DNA of 64,000 nucleotides from Paenibacillus aurantius (GCF_032268605.1 NZ_CP130318.1:4749501-4813500), one strand, 5' to 3'; positions 1 to 8,482 are shown, counted from the first letter of the stretch. Notes: generated by a model from the letters alone, not told the origin. Translations and numbers: made by a program.

Positions 1-1122
1 GTGCTCTACAGCCATGATTCCTCTCAGGAGGGCCAGATCCTCCGCCCGGATTGGGAACAGCGGATCGAGCAGGCCGAGGCACCCTCCGGGTCCTTTGACA
101 TCCGCAGCAGGGACTTTTCGGGAATGGTCATCTATGAGAAGATGCAGACCCCCGATTTCCATTGGACGCTTGTGAAGAGAATCCCATACGACTATTTAAA
201 CCGCAGTGCACGGCAGTTAACACAAATCAATACCTATGTGTTTGTTTTGTTCCTGGTGGTGGCCGTAGCCTTCACCATTCTCATTTCCTTCCGGTTCACC
301 GCTCCGATCCGCCGGCTGACGGCGTATATGAACCGGATCAAGACCGGGCAGCTGCAGGTTGACATCGATATCCAGGGAACGGATGAAATCGCGAGGATGG
401 GTCAAAGCTTCCGTACGATGATGGAAACCATCAACAACCTGATCCTGCGGGAATACCGGCTTGAGATCGCGAACAAGACGAATGAGCTGAAAGCCCTGCA
501 GGCGCAGATCAATCCTCATTTCCTGAACAACGCCCTGCAGTCGATCGGAACCCTGGCGCTTCATAACGGCGACCGCAAGATGTACTCCCTCATCCATTCC
601 CTGGCTAAGATGATGAGGTACAGCATGAACACAAGCGAGTCCGTCGTCACCTTGGCTCAGGAAATCGATTACGTGAAGGCTTACCTCGACCTGCAGCAGC
701 AGCGCTTCGGGGAGGACCTGCAAGTGGCCTTTGAAGTAGAGCCGGAGGCGCTGAAAGCGCGGCTTCCCAAAATGATCCTGCAGCCCCTTGTCGAGAATTA
801 TTTCAAACACGGCTTCCCTTCTCCCGCCCCGGGCAAGAAGATCGGAATCCGCTGCGGGATCCGGGAAGGCAGCCGGCTGCGGATCGAGGTAACGGATAAT
901 GGACCGGGCATGACGCCGGAGGAGCTGGAAGCGTGGAACGACAGGCTGGGCCGAGCTCTTGGAAGAGCGAATCCGCCGGACAGCATCGGCTTCATTAACG
1001 TCAATTCCCGGCTCCAGCTGTTTTTTGGGGAAGGGGCCGGCATGAGGCTGACCGGGGCCGCAGGCGGAGGCTTGGGTATTGAAATGGAAATTCCCCTGAC
1101 CCTCGAGGAGGAGGATATATGA
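1..1122 (+). CDS. YesM-type sensor histidine kinase, 5' end outside window
   Basis: C-terminal 373 residues of a membrane sensor kinase; the reading frame is open to base 1, so the true start lies upstream. What remains of the extracellular domain is followed by a transmembrane segment (about residues 78-97), a HAMP linker, the His_kinase motif INPHFLNN with phosphoacceptor H173, and a HATPase domain (PLVENYFKHG, then DNGPGMT). This is the LytS/YesM subclass, which phosphorylates a YesN-type regulator. Its stop overlaps the start of the next gene (ATGA), so the two are co-translated. In Paenibacilli such pairs usually control a sugar ABC transporter; none is visible here, so it may lie upstream. 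Confidence 0.93.
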   Translation: MLYSHDSSQEGQILRPDWEQRIEQAEAPSGSFDIRSRDFSGMVIYEKMQTPDFHWTLVKRIPYDYLNRSARQLTQINTYVFVLFLVVAVAFTILISFRFTAPIRRLTAYMNRIKTGQLQVDIDIQGTDEIARMGQSFRTMMETINNLILREYRLEIANKTNELKALQAQINPHFLNNALQSIGTLALHNGDRKMYSLIHSLAKMMRYSMNTSESVVTLAQEIDYVKAYLDLQQQRFGEDLQVAFEVEPEALKARLPKMILQPLVENYFKHGFPSPAPGKKIGIRCGIREGSRLRIEVTDNGPGMTPEELEAWNDRLGRALGRANPPDSIGFINVNSRLQLFFGEGAGMRLTGAAGGGLGIEMEIPLTLEEEDI

Positions 1123-2753
1123 AGATTTTGATTGTTGATGATGAGTTGCATGTCCGGGATGCCATCCGTCTGCTGGTGGACTGGGAACGGTATGGCATAT
1201 CCGACATTCTGGAGGCTTCCGACGGCCAGGCGGCCGTGGAGCTTCTGCAGGAGCAGAGCCCCGAGATCGTGTTTACCGATATGATGATGCCGGGCATGAA
1301 TGGAGTCGGTCTCTTGGAATGGATTCAGGCGAACGCGCCGCGAACCAAAGCCGTTGTCATCAGCGGTCACGACGATTTCGACTTTGTCCGCAATACGGTA
1401 AAGTTCGGTGGGCTCGATTATATCCTGAAGCCGGTGGACCCGGATCAGCTTCAAGAGGCGGTCAAGCGTGCCGTAGAGGCTAGGACGAAGGAAGACGAGG
1501 AACGGAAGCGGAATCAGCAGAGGGGCATGGAAATCAACCAGATCAAACCCGTATACTGGGATAAAATGTTCTCTCAATGCATTGACGACCCTTCTTATTA
1601 TCACTCTATCCGGGATAGCGTCCACCAGGAATTCGGCCTTCGCCCCGGGGATGAAACCTGCCGGGTGGCCATTCTGAGCCTGGACCGCATGGATCGAAAG
1701 GTGAGGGACAAATTCGCTTCCGCGATGGACCTGCTCTTCTTCTCGCTCCTCAACATCTGCAACGAGTACCTGCGGCGGACCAACCGGGGCTTCGCCTTCC
1801 GCCATTGGAATTCGACAAGGGAGATCATTCTGATCTTGTGGAGGGATTTGACAACGGCAAGCGCCCTCCTCGGCCATATCAACGAAGGAATTTTTCGAAC
1901 GCTTGGCGGGCGGTTCGAGTTCGGCCTCGGCTCCGAAAAGCCTCTCCCTCCCGGCCTTCAGCATTCCTACCGCGAGGCGGCCGAAGCTCTCGATAGGCGC
2001 AACCTGCTGCAGCTGAGCAGTTGGATCCACGAGAAACGTCCGGGCGCGGAAGCCTTCCGCGGGCCGGTGCTTCATTTTACCGATTATGAGGAGCCGGTCC
2101 GGTTCGCCGTCCGGAGCGGAAGCGAAGAGCAGATCCGGGAAGCACTGGGCCAATGGTTCCGGGAGGTTCGCAAGCTCTCGTACATCAGCCCCGAGCAGTC
2201 GGAGCTTTGGCGGGACGAATATCACGTGCTGAAAGCCATCTGGATCAAAGAACTGCTCCCCGGCATGACGGACAGCGAGCTGGGCCCGCTTCAGGAGGAG
2301 ACCCGTCCCTACATCGTTCCTCTTAACGACAGCGGAACCCTTTCCATGGAGAAATGGGAGCAGGAGCTCACCGCCAGCCTTCTGGAGCTGGCCCGTCTTG
2401 TGCGGCAGAGCCAGGGTCGGGAGGGGCACCATGTCATTTACGACATCGAGAAATATTTGCGGACCCACTATCACCAGGATATCGCGCTGCAGGATATGGC
2501 GGATAAATACCACTTGAGCCGGGAATACATTTCTCGCAAGTTCAAGCAGGAGTTCAACGAGAACCTGTCCGACTACGTGGGGCGGATCCGGATCGAGAAG
2601 GCGAAGCAGCTGCTGGGCGATCCCGGTTTGCGCATTTCCCAGGTGGCCGAGATGGTCGGCTATTCGGATGAGAAATATTTCAGCAAGGTGTTCAAGAAGC
2701 TGACCGGCTCTTCTCCGAACGATTACCGGAAGCAGCTGGCCCGGAAGCCGTAA
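1119..2753 (+). CDS. YesN-type response regulator with AraC DNA-binding domain
   Basis: A 544-residue regulator: N-terminal receiver domain with acidic pocket (VDDE) and phosphoacceptor D54 in VFTDMMMPGM, a conserved lysine in LKPVD, a long middle region, and two AraC-type helix-turn-helix units in the last 100 residues (ALQDMADKYHLSREYIS and RISQVAEMVGYSDEKYF). The start has a strong GAGGAGGAGG site and overlaps the kinase stop by four bases. It is the partner of the kinase at 1-1122 and probably activates a carbohydrate-uptake operon; the target is not in view. The next gene has its own promoter. Confidence 0.95.
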   Translation: MKILIVDDELHVRDAIRLLVDWERYGISDILEASDGQAAVELLQEQSPEIVFTDMMMPGMNGVGLLEWIQANAPRTKAVVISGHDDFDFVRNTVKFGGLDYILKPVDPDQLQEAVKRAVEARTKEDEERKRNQQRGMEINQIKPVYWDKMFSQCIDDPSYYHSIRDSVHQEFGLRPGDETCRVAILSLDRMDRKVRDKFASAMDLLFFSLLNICNEYLRRTNRGFAFRHWNSTREIILILWRDLTTASALLGHINEGIFRTLGGRFEFGLGSEKPLPPGLQHSYREAAEALDRRNLLQLSSWIHEKRPGAEAFRGPVLHFTDYEEPVRFAVRSGSEEQIREALGQWFREVRKLSYISPEQSELWRDEYHVLKAIWIKELLPGMTDSELGPLQEETRPYIVPLNDSGTLSMEKWEQELTASLLELARLVRQSQGREGHHVIYDIEKYLRTHYHQDIALQDMADKYHLSREYISRKFKQEFNENLSDYVGRIRIEKAKQLLGDPGLRISQVAEMVGYSDEKYFSKVFKKLTGSSPNDYRKQLARKP

Positions 2754-2781
2754 ACTGACAATTTGTTCACAGATTCGGACG

Positions 2782-2810
2782 TTTTCATTTGCCGGGCTTT
2801 TAGGTATAAT
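2782..2810 (+). promoter_or_regulatory. Sigma-A-like promoter for the 34-residue membrane peptide
   Basis: TTTTCA (2782-2787) and a perfect TATAAT (2805-2810) are separated by 17 bases, about 45 bases upstream of the small gene at 2857. Confidence 0.65.
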
Positions 2811-2856
2811 AGAAAATAATTGTGTATCGTGACGCCAGTCCCGGGAGGTGCTCTTC

Positions 2857-2961
2857 ATGTTAACGTCCACGACCTTTTGGATCACCATCGTCGTGTTTCT
2901 GCTCTTTATCGCAGCGATGCTGACCGCCGCTTACAATGATGACAAGACCGAAGGCTTGTAA
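2857..2961 (+). CDS. Small single-pass membrane peptide, 34 residues
   Basis: The reading frame starts at ATG behind a GGGAGG site with 7 bases of spacing and encodes a polar N-terminus, a hydrophobic helix at about residues 8-25 (FWITIVVFLLFIAAML) and a charged tail ending NDDKTEGL. It has its own promoter (2782-2810) and a clear terminator (3068-3100), so it looks like an independent transcription unit, not a shadow of another gene. No family is recognised. Small one-helix proteins of this type often bind and modulate a larger membrane protein; that is inference only. Confidence 0.7.
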   Translation: MLTSTTFWITIVVFLLFIAAMLTAAYNDDKTEGL

Positions 2962-3067
2962 GCCTTCCCTCCCCTGCCTATTCCGGCAGGACAGGCCTGG
3001 CTTGAGCCTTTTCCAGGCAGCTCCGCTTTGGACCGTTCGCTGATTTAGGAGAGGGTCCAAAGAACCC

Positions 3068-3100
3068 AAAGCCGTCCCTTAAGGGGCGGCTTTGTTTATT
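3068..3100 (+). terminator. Intrinsic terminator after the small membrane peptide
   Basis: Hairpin with arms AAAGCCGTCCC and GGGGCGGCTTT around TTAA, followed by TGTTTATT. Confidence 0.8.
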
Positions 3101-3136
3101 GGAGCGGCGTTGTTCCGGTCTTGGCTTGGTCCAAAC

Positions 3137-3174
3137 AAAAAAAGCACCCTTCTCTACCAAGAGAGAGGATGCTT
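3137..3174 (-). terminator. Intrinsic terminator of the AbrB-like gene
   Basis: Read on the minus strand, AAGCATCCTCTCTC pairs with TAGAGAAGGGTGCTT and is followed by a run of T. It lies about 25 bases downstream of the AbrB-like stop codon. Confidence 0.8.
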
Positions 3175-3199
3175 CCGGCCAGCGGCGGACGGGTTTCCG

Positions 3200-3448
3200 T
3201 CAGCCCTTCATCTGGTCCATTTCCCGCAGGCATTGCCCGCAAACGTACTTGTCCTTGAACTCCGTTACTTCCTCCATCGAGGTGCAGAACACGCATCTGG
3301 GGCGGTAGCGCTCCAGAAGGATTTGATCCCCTTGAACGAGGATTTCGATGGGATCCCCCTCGTTCATCTGATACCGCTTGCGCAGCGACTTGGGCAGTAC
3401 GATACGGCCCAGCTGATCTACCTTACGCACGACTCCCGCCGGTTTCAT
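3200..3448 (-). CDS. AbrB/SpoVT-like transition-state regulator with a four-cysteine tail
   Basis: An 82-residue protein. Residues 1-48 form an AbrB-type swapped-hairpin DNA-binding domain (GVVRKVDQLGRIVLPKSLRK, then EGDPIEI). The C-terminal half carries C52, C55, C70 and C73 (CVFC and CGQC), a zinc-ribbon-like arrangement absent from B. subtilis AbrB. The gene is monocistronic with its own terminator, and the start has GAGGGGA upstream. It probably binds DNA as a dimer or tetramer and represses post-exponential genes; the metal site and targets are inferred. SpoVT and Abh are related alternatives. Confidence 0.88.
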   Translation of the reverse strand: MKPAGVVRKVDQLGRIVLPKSLRKRYQMNEGDPIEILVQGDQILLERYRPRCVFCTSMEEVTEFKDKYVCGQCLREMDQMKG

Positions 3449-3554
3449 AATCTTCCCCTCACTCTTCCCATAGTATGTGATTTCATGCTGCCTTTAGCGC
3501 TAGTGATGGCCCTCCCACATTCAGCTTCGTGCCTCTTACCCAAAGGATATTGCT

Positions 3555-4019
3555 TTAGAACAGGCCGGTAAAGCCCGTCTGCCGCAGCCCTTCATAAAGA
3601 ACGACCGCCGCGGAATTGGACAAGTTCAGGGAACGGACCGCCTCCCCCATAGGAATTCGCATGCAGGTTTCCGGATGGGCCCGCAGCAGCTCCTCCGGAA
3701 GCCCTTTCGTTTCTTTACCAAAAACAAAAAAATCCCCATCGGCAAACGAGAAGTCGGTATAGCGCCGCTCCGCCTTGGTCGTCGCATAATAATACCGGCC
3801 GGCCGGATAAAGCTTTTGAAGCTCCTCGAAGGAATCATGGTACTCCAGTTTGACGGAAGGCCAGTAGTCCAGCCCGGCCCGTTTCAAGGTTTTGTCATCC
3901 GTGGAAAAACCTAGAGGTTTAACCAGATGGAGGAACGTCCCTGTCGCGGCGCACGTACGGGAGATATTCCCCGTGTTTGCTGGGATTTCGGGCTCTACCA
4001 GGACAATGTGAAAAGCCAT
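3555..4019 (-). CDS. trmL: tRNA (cytidine/uridine-34-2'-O)-methyltransferase TrmL
   Basis: A 154-residue SPOUT-class enzyme that methylates the wobble ribose of tRNA-Leu using S-adenosylmethionine. Family motifs are present: EPEIPANTGNISRTC near the N-terminus, FGKETKGLPEEL, and the C-terminal trefoil-knot segment IPMGEAVRSLNLSNSAAV. Length is typical. An upstream in-frame GTG at 4031 is rejected because it overlaps the AGGTG ribosome binding site that serves the ATG at 4019. The gene faces away from the orphan response regulator at 4193. Confidence 0.93.
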   Translation of the reverse strand: MAFHIVLVEPEIPANTGNISRTCAATGTFLHLVKPLGFSTDDKTLKRAGLDYWPSVKLEYHDSFEELQKLYPAGRYYYATTKAERRYTDFSFADGDFFVFGKETKGLPEELLRAHPETCMRIPMGEAVRSLNLSNSAAVVLYEGLRQTGFTGLF

Positions 4020-4192
4020 TATGTAGTTCACCTCGCAACATTACCTATTATACATCATCTTGTCTATGGTTCAAAAATTTTAACAATGGGATTACATCTT
4101 TTTAATACCGCCCTGACGCAGGAACGAAATAATAGAAGAGTCGAAAGAAACCAACGTTTCCATCAAGTTCCGGGTAAAGGAGAATCCATGTT

Positions 4193-4912
4193 ATGCTGAA
4201 GAAAAAAATTCTCGTTGTCGACGATGAGCCTTCCATCTCCATGCTGCTTGATTTCAATTTGAAGCTGGTCGGCTTCGACGTTCTTTGTGTATACGACGGG
4301 GAAGCCGTATTCGAGGCCATTCCCGCGTTCCGGCCGGATCTGATCGTCCTGGATCTCATGCTCCCCAAGATGGACGGCATTCAGGTTTGCCGCAGGCTCC
4401 GGGATATGGGTAACCGGGTTCCAATTATCATGCTGACGGCCATGCAGGAGCTTAACGACAAAATAGCCGGCCTTGATAACGGAGCCGATGATTATATGAC
4501 CAAACCTTTCAGCCCCCAGGAGCTTATCTCCCGGATTCAAGCCATCCTGAGGCGGATGCAGGGTCTTCCGGAGGAGGAAGAAGCCGAATCGATCGAAATC
4601 GGCAGCATCCGCATCCATCCGTCCCAGCGGGAGGTCACGGTAGAGGACCGGCCTGTGGACCTGACTCCCCGGGAGTTTGACCTGCTTCTCTTCCTGTGCC
4701 GGCACAAAGGAAAGGTGCTGAGCCGCCAGCAGCTTCTGCACGGAGTGTGGGACTATCATTTCCTCGGGGACACCCGCATCGTGGATGTCCACATCTCTCA
4801 TCTCCGCGACAAAATGGAACGAAACCCCCGCACTCCCGAATATATCATGACGATTCGCAGTGTCGGCTATAAGCTTGCGGACGGGACGGCCGCGAGACGG
4901 ACGCTCGCCTAG
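4193..4912 (+). CDS. OmpR/PhoB-family response regulator without an adjacent kinase
   Basis: A 239-residue regulator with a receiver domain (VDDE at 9-12, phosphoacceptor D54 in LIVLDLMLP, K104 in TKPFS) and a winged-helix DNA-binding domain in the last 100 residues (LTPREFDLLLFL, RIVDVHISHLRDKM, IRSVGYKL). The start has AAAGGAG ten bases upstream. No kinase gene follows; the next gene is the convergent serC. It therefore appears to be an orphan, acting with a distant kinase or in a non-canonical way. No specific PhoP, WalR or ResD assignment is made. Confidence 0.92.
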   Translation: MLKKKILVVDDEPSISMLLDFNLKLVGFDVLCVYDGEAVFEAIPAFRPDLIVLDLMLPKMDGIQVCRRLRDMGNRVPIIMLTAMQELNDKIAGLDNGADDYMTKPFSPQELISRIQAILRRMQGLPEEEEAESIEIGSIRIHPSQREVTVEDRPVDLTPREFDLLLFLCRHKGKVLSRQQLLHGVWDYHFLGDTRIVDVHISHLRDKMERNPRTPEYIMTIRSVGYKLADGTAARRTLA

Positions 4913-5212
4913 AGGAGCATCCTCACCCGCCTATGCAGCCTGCATCAGGCTGAGACAGTGCCTCCCCGCGGGAAGGGACCGTGCCGAACCCTTTCCTTCA
5001 AGGAAACGGGCTGTGGCGGCCATGCACTCTCACGGATCCTCTTGGATGAGGCGGCCGGCTTATCCTGTGATAGTTTCAGCTCCAGGCATCCTTTCTTGCC
5101 CGTTAACGACCATGCCCCGCGGAGGTTCTCCTCCAGCGGGGCATGGTCGTCTCAGAGGGTTGACCGGAATGATCCCTTTCCCCCTGTAATTTCCTAATTG
5201 GCTTGCAGCCTC
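4913..5212. other. Gap between convergent genes, with one very strong hairpin
   Basis: No credible gene is seen. The only structure is a perfect inverted repeat at 5106-5150, arms of 15 bases (ACGACCATGCCCCGC and its complement) with a smaller GGAG/CTCC stem inside. Neither strand has a T-run after it, so it is not a classic intrinsic terminator, though its place between convergent genes suits 3'-end protection or termination. Confidence 0.6.
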
Positions 5213-6301
5213 TTATCCGTTCTTCCGGCGGAACTCGTCCATGAATTCGGCAAGGGCTTTGCAGCTTTCGTAAGGAACGGCATTATAGGTCGAGGCGCGC
5301 AGGTGGCCTACGCTGCGGTGACCGGGCAATCCGACGAAGCCGTTCGCCTTGGCCTCAGCCACGAAGGCTTTCTCCAGCTCTTCATTGGAGAGCTTGAAGG
5401 TGAGGTTCATGATCGACCGGCTGTCCCGGGCGGCCAGGCCTTCGTAGAAGCCGCCGCTGTTGTCGATAGCGGAATAGATCAGCCCGGTTTTCTCCCGGTT
5501 GCTGCGTTCCATGGCGGCGAGTCCGCCCTTCTCTTTGATCCATTTCAGAACCAGGTTAACCATATAGACCGAGTATACCGGCGGGGTATTATAGAGAGAA
5601 TTGTTCTTAAGGTACGTTTCGTAACGAAGCATCGTCGGAATGCCCTTCGCCGCCTGCTTGGCGAAGTCTTCCCGAAGAATGACAACCGTCACCCCCGACG
5701 GGCCGAGATTCTTCTGGGCGCCGGCATAAATCATGGCAAATTTCGAGGCGTCGAACTCCCGGGATAGGATGTCGCTCGACATGTCCCCAATCAGCGGAAC
5801 CTCCCCGGTATCCGGGAACTCGGCGAACTGCGTGCCGGCGATTGTTTCGTTGGAGGTCAGATGGACATAGGCGGCATCCGCCGGAACCTGAATCTCCGAA
5901 GGAGCCGGCATGCGCAGCGGCTTCTCCTTATCGGTCGAAGCGGCAATGGAAGCCTCCCCCATAAGCTGAGCCTCCTGGTAAGCCTTCTCCGACCAGCTTC
6001 CCGTCATCACGTAGCTTCCGGAACGGCCGCCCGCCGCGAAGTTCATCGGGATCATGGCGAATTGGGTGCTCGCTCCTCCCTGAAGGAAGAGAACCTTATA
6101 GCCCTCCGGCAGGCCAAGAAGCTCCGCCATCAGCTGCTGCGTTTCGTCGTTTACCTGCTCGTATTCCTTGCTGCGGTGGGAAATTTCCATGATCGACATG
6201 CCGATTCCCTTGTAGTCCACGAATTGTTCCTGAGCCTGCTGCAGCACCTCTAGAGGCAGTGCCGCCGGACCGGCATTAAAGTTGTACGCTCTCTTATTCA
6301 T
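5213..6301 (-). CDS. serC: Phosphoserine aminotransferase
   Basis: A 362-residue class-V aminotransferase (PLP-dependent) converting 3-phosphohydroxypyruvate and glutamate to phosphoserine, the second step of serine synthesis. Diagnostic segments are NFNAGPAALP at the N-terminus, GGASTQFAMIPMN, the PLP-lysine segment YAGAQKNLGPSG, and the C-terminal GLPGHRSVGHLRAS. The ATG at 6301 fits the family N-terminus; AAGGAG lies 12 bases upstream and a second GGAGG directly abuts the ATG, so the exact ribosome site is unclear. The promoter at 6334-6362 serves it alone. Neither serA nor serB is adjacent. Confidence 0.96.
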   Translation of the reverse strand: MNKRAYNFNAGPAALPLEVLQQAQEQFVDYKGIGMSIMEISHRSKEYEQVNDETQQLMAELLGLPEGYKVLFLQGGASTQFAMIPMNFAAGGRSGSYVMTGSWSEKAYQEAQLMGEASIAASTDKEKPLRMPAPSEIQVPADAAYVHLTSNETIAGTQFAEFPDTGEVPLIGDMSSDILSREFDASKFAMIYAGAQKNLGPSGVTVVILREDFAKQAAKGIPTMLRYETYLKNNSLYNTPPVYSVYMVNLVLKWIKEKGGLAAMERSNREKTGLIYSAIDNSGGFYEGLAARDSRSIMNLTFKLSNEELEKAFVAEAKANGFVGLPGHRSVGHLRASTYNAVPYESCKALAEFMDEFRRKNG

Positions 6302-6333
6302 CCTCCACACCTGCTCCTTCTTTTGATATGGTA

Positions 6334-6362
6334 ATGATAGCAATATTCCCTAGGGCCATCAA
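6334..6362 (-). promoter_or_regulatory. Sigma-A-like promoter of serC
   Basis: On the minus strand TTGATG (6357-6362) and TATCAT (6334-6339) are separated by 17 bases. It lies in the short divergent region shared with thpR. Confidence 0.7.
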
Positions 6363-6386
6363 GCCCCATGACAAGGAGAGAAGCTT

Positions 6387-6932
6387 ATGGAAACCAGCCT
6401 CCCCCGCCTGTTCCTGGCCATTCCCGCCGGAGACGAGAGCCGCGCCGCCCTCCGCGAAGCCTGCTCCCGCCTGAAGCCGTCGGCTCCCTTCCGCAAATGG
6501 GTGCATCCGGCGGACTATCATATTACGCTTCAGTTTTTGGGAGGAGTTCCCTCCTCCCAAATCGAGACGATCAAGGAAGCCTTGGCCAGGGAGCCCTTGG
6601 GTGAACCGTTCCGACTCGCGCTGAGCCGGCTCGGGACCTTCGGCGCCTCCTCCGCCCCCCGCGTGCTATGGGCCGGGCTTCAGGGCGATTTACCGTCTCT
6701 AGCCCGCCTTCAGCAGACGGTCACCACCCTCATGACGCCCTTCGGCTACCCGCCGGAGGACCGCCCGTTCAAGCCGCACATCACCCTCGCCCGCAAGGCG
6801 GAAGGGCCCGTCCGTCTGGAGGAGGTTCCTCTTGCCGCGGCCGATTGGACGGTAACCCGGTTCGTCCTTTACCAGACCCATATGGGAAGGTCCCCTATGT
6901 ACGAAGAAATCGGGGAATTCCGCTTCATATAA
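6387..6932 (+). CDS. thpR: RNA 2',3'-cyclic phosphodiesterase (2H family)
   Basis: A 181-residue member of the LigT/ThpR 2H phosphoesterase family. The two catalytic HxTL motifs are at H45 (YHITLQFLGG) and H131 (KPHITLARKAEG), in the usual two-fold layout. The family hydrolyses 2',3'-cyclic phosphates on RNA or nucleotides, and some members ligate tRNA halves. AGGAGAG precedes the ATG. It is divergent from serC. The physiological substrate in Firmicutes is unsettled. Confidence 0.92.
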   Translation: METSLPRLFLAIPAGDESRAALREACSRLKPSAPFRKWVHPADYHITLQFLGGVPSSQIETIKEALAREPLGEPFRLALSRLGTFGASSAPRVLWAGLQGDLPSLARLQQTVTTLMTPFGYPPEDRPFKPHITLARKAEGPVRLEEVPLAAADWTVTRFVLYQTHMGRSPMYEEIGEFRFI

Positions 6933-6958
6933 AGAACCCCCAGGCAGAGCCCGGGGGT
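6929..6958 (-). terminator. Likely intrinsic terminator of glnA
   Basis: On the minus strand CCCCCGGGC pairs with GCCTGGGGG (one G-T pair) around a short loop, then TTCTTTATA. It lies about 25 bases past the glnA stop. Confidence 0.6.
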
Positions 6959-6980
6959 CAAACGGATTAAAGCGGATGAA

Positions 6981-8405
6981 TTAGCAGCCGAAGTACAAAG
7001 CGTACTCTTGCGGATGAATCCGGATAGCAACCGATTTGGCTTCGCCGCGCTTGAATTCGATGTAGTTGGTAATGAAGTCCTGCGAGAACACGCCGCCTTG
7101 AGTCAGGAACTCGCTGTCGGCCGCCAGAGCGTCCAACGCCTCGTCCAGGGAAGCCGGTACGCTGCGGATTTCTCTAAGCTCTTCTTCTGGCAGTTCGTAG
7201 ATGTTCTTGTCAAAAGGCCCGTAGCCCAGTTCACGCGGATCGATCTTCTTCTCGATTCCGTCGAGACCGGCCAGCAGCATAGCCGCGAAGGCCAGGTAAG
7301 GGTTAGCCGTAGAATCCGGCGTACGGAACTCGATGCGGCAGCCTTTTGGCGTAACAGCCGCAACCGGGATCCGGACGGCTGCCGAACGGTTGCCTTTCGA
7401 GAAGACCAGGTTAACCGGTGCTTCGTAGCCGGGAACGAGACGCTTGAAGGAGTTCGTGCTCGGGTTCGTCAAGGCGATCAGAGCCGGCGCGTGATGCAGG
7501 ATTCCGCCGATGTAGTGCAGAGCGGTTTCGCTCAGATTGGCATATCCGCCCTTCTCATAGAACATAGGGCTGTCACCGTTGAAGATGCTCTGGTGAACGT
7601 GCATTCCGCTTCCGTTGTCGCCGAAGAGCGGCTTAGGCATGAAGGTCGCTACCTTGCCCCATTGTCTTGCGGTGTTGTGCACGATGTATTTGTATTTCAT
7701 CAGGTTGTCGGCCGTCTTGGTCAGCGTGTCGAAGCGGAAGTTGATTTCGCCTTGTCCGGCCGTTGCCACTTCATGGTGATGGCGCTCGATGCGAAGACCG
7801 GCTTCCTGCATGAGACGGCACATTTCGCTGCGGATGTCCTGCTGGGTGTCGACAGGAGCAACCGGCACGTATCCGCCTTTAACCGGCACCTTGAAGCCCA
7901 GGTTGCCGCCTTCTTCCTTGCGTCCGGAGTTCCAGCCTGCTTCCTCGGAGTCCACTTCGAAATACGATTTGTTCATGCCGTTCTCATAACGCACATCGTC
8001 GAAGATGAAGAATTCGGATTCCGGTGCGAAGAAAGCAGCCGTACCCACGCCGGATTGCTGCAGGAATTCTTCCGCCTTCTGGGCGATGCTGCGCGGGTCG
8101 CGGTCATAGCGCTCGCCGTCCGGCGTATGGATATTACACATAACGATCAATGTCGGATGAGCGGTGAAAGGATCGACATATACCGTTTCGGTATCCGGCA
8201 TCATAACCATGTCGGACTCTTCGATTCCGCGGAAGCCCGGGATGGAGGAACCGTCAAAAGCAACGCCGTTCTCAAACGTTTCTTCTTCCACTTCCGAAGC
8301 CGGAAGAGAAATGTGGTGGCCTTTACCGGAAAGATCCACGAAGCGGAAATCAACCCACTCGATGTTTTTCTCTTTGATAATGCTCATTACGTTCGCAGCT
8401 GACAT
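6981..8405 (-). CDS. glnA: Glutamine synthetase, type I, with GSI-beta features
   Basis: A 474-residue enzyme making glutamine from glutamate, ammonia and ATP. Motifs: FDGSSIPGF, the metal-binding segment PESEFFIFDD, HHHEVATAGQGEINFRFD, the ATP-site segment FMPKPLFGDNGSGMH, and NRSAAVRIP. It is longer than the roughly 444-residue B. subtilis enzyme and carries the middle insertion and the KNIYELPEEE loop typical of the GSI-beta class, in which the tyrosine is the adenylylation site in enterics. ATG 8405 is chosen for its GGGAGGG site. No glnR precedes it; the promoter carries a GlnR-type box at 8540-8556. Confidence 0.97.
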   Translation of the reverse strand: MSAANVMSIIKEKNIEWVDFRFVDLSGKGHHISLPASEVEEETFENGVAFDGSSIPGFRGIEESDMVMMPDTETVYVDPFTAHPTLIVMCNIHTPDGERYDRDPRSIAQKAEEFLQQSGVGTAAFFAPESEFFIFDDVRYENGMNKSYFEVDSEEAGWNSGRKEEGGNLGFKVPVKGGYVPVAPVDTQQDIRSEMCRLMQEAGLRIERHHHEVATAGQGEINFRFDTLTKTADNLMKYKYIVHNTARQWGKVATFMPKPLFGDNGSGMHVHQSIFNGDSPMFYEKGGYANLSETALHYIGGILHHAPALIALTNPSTNSFKRLVPGYEAPVNLVFSKGNRSAAVRIPVAAVTPKGCRIEFRTPDSTANPYLAFAAMLLAGLDGIEKKIDPRELGYGPFDKNIYELPEEELREIRSVPASLDEALDALAADSEFLTQGGVFSQDFITNYIEFKRGEAKSVAIRIHPQEYALYFGC

Positions 8406-8482
8406 GCAAAACCCTCCCAAATTCCGAACATTCATCGTGCTTAAGGCGATCATTGTTCAAGTTTTATGATAATCTTGCTGTA

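Noticed and set aside
798-2888. Long open frame of 696 codons on the minus strand opposite the response regulator
   Set aside because: It mirrors a clear YesN-type gene with receiver and AraC motifs; GC-rich codons keep the opposite frame open. No ribosome site or domain.
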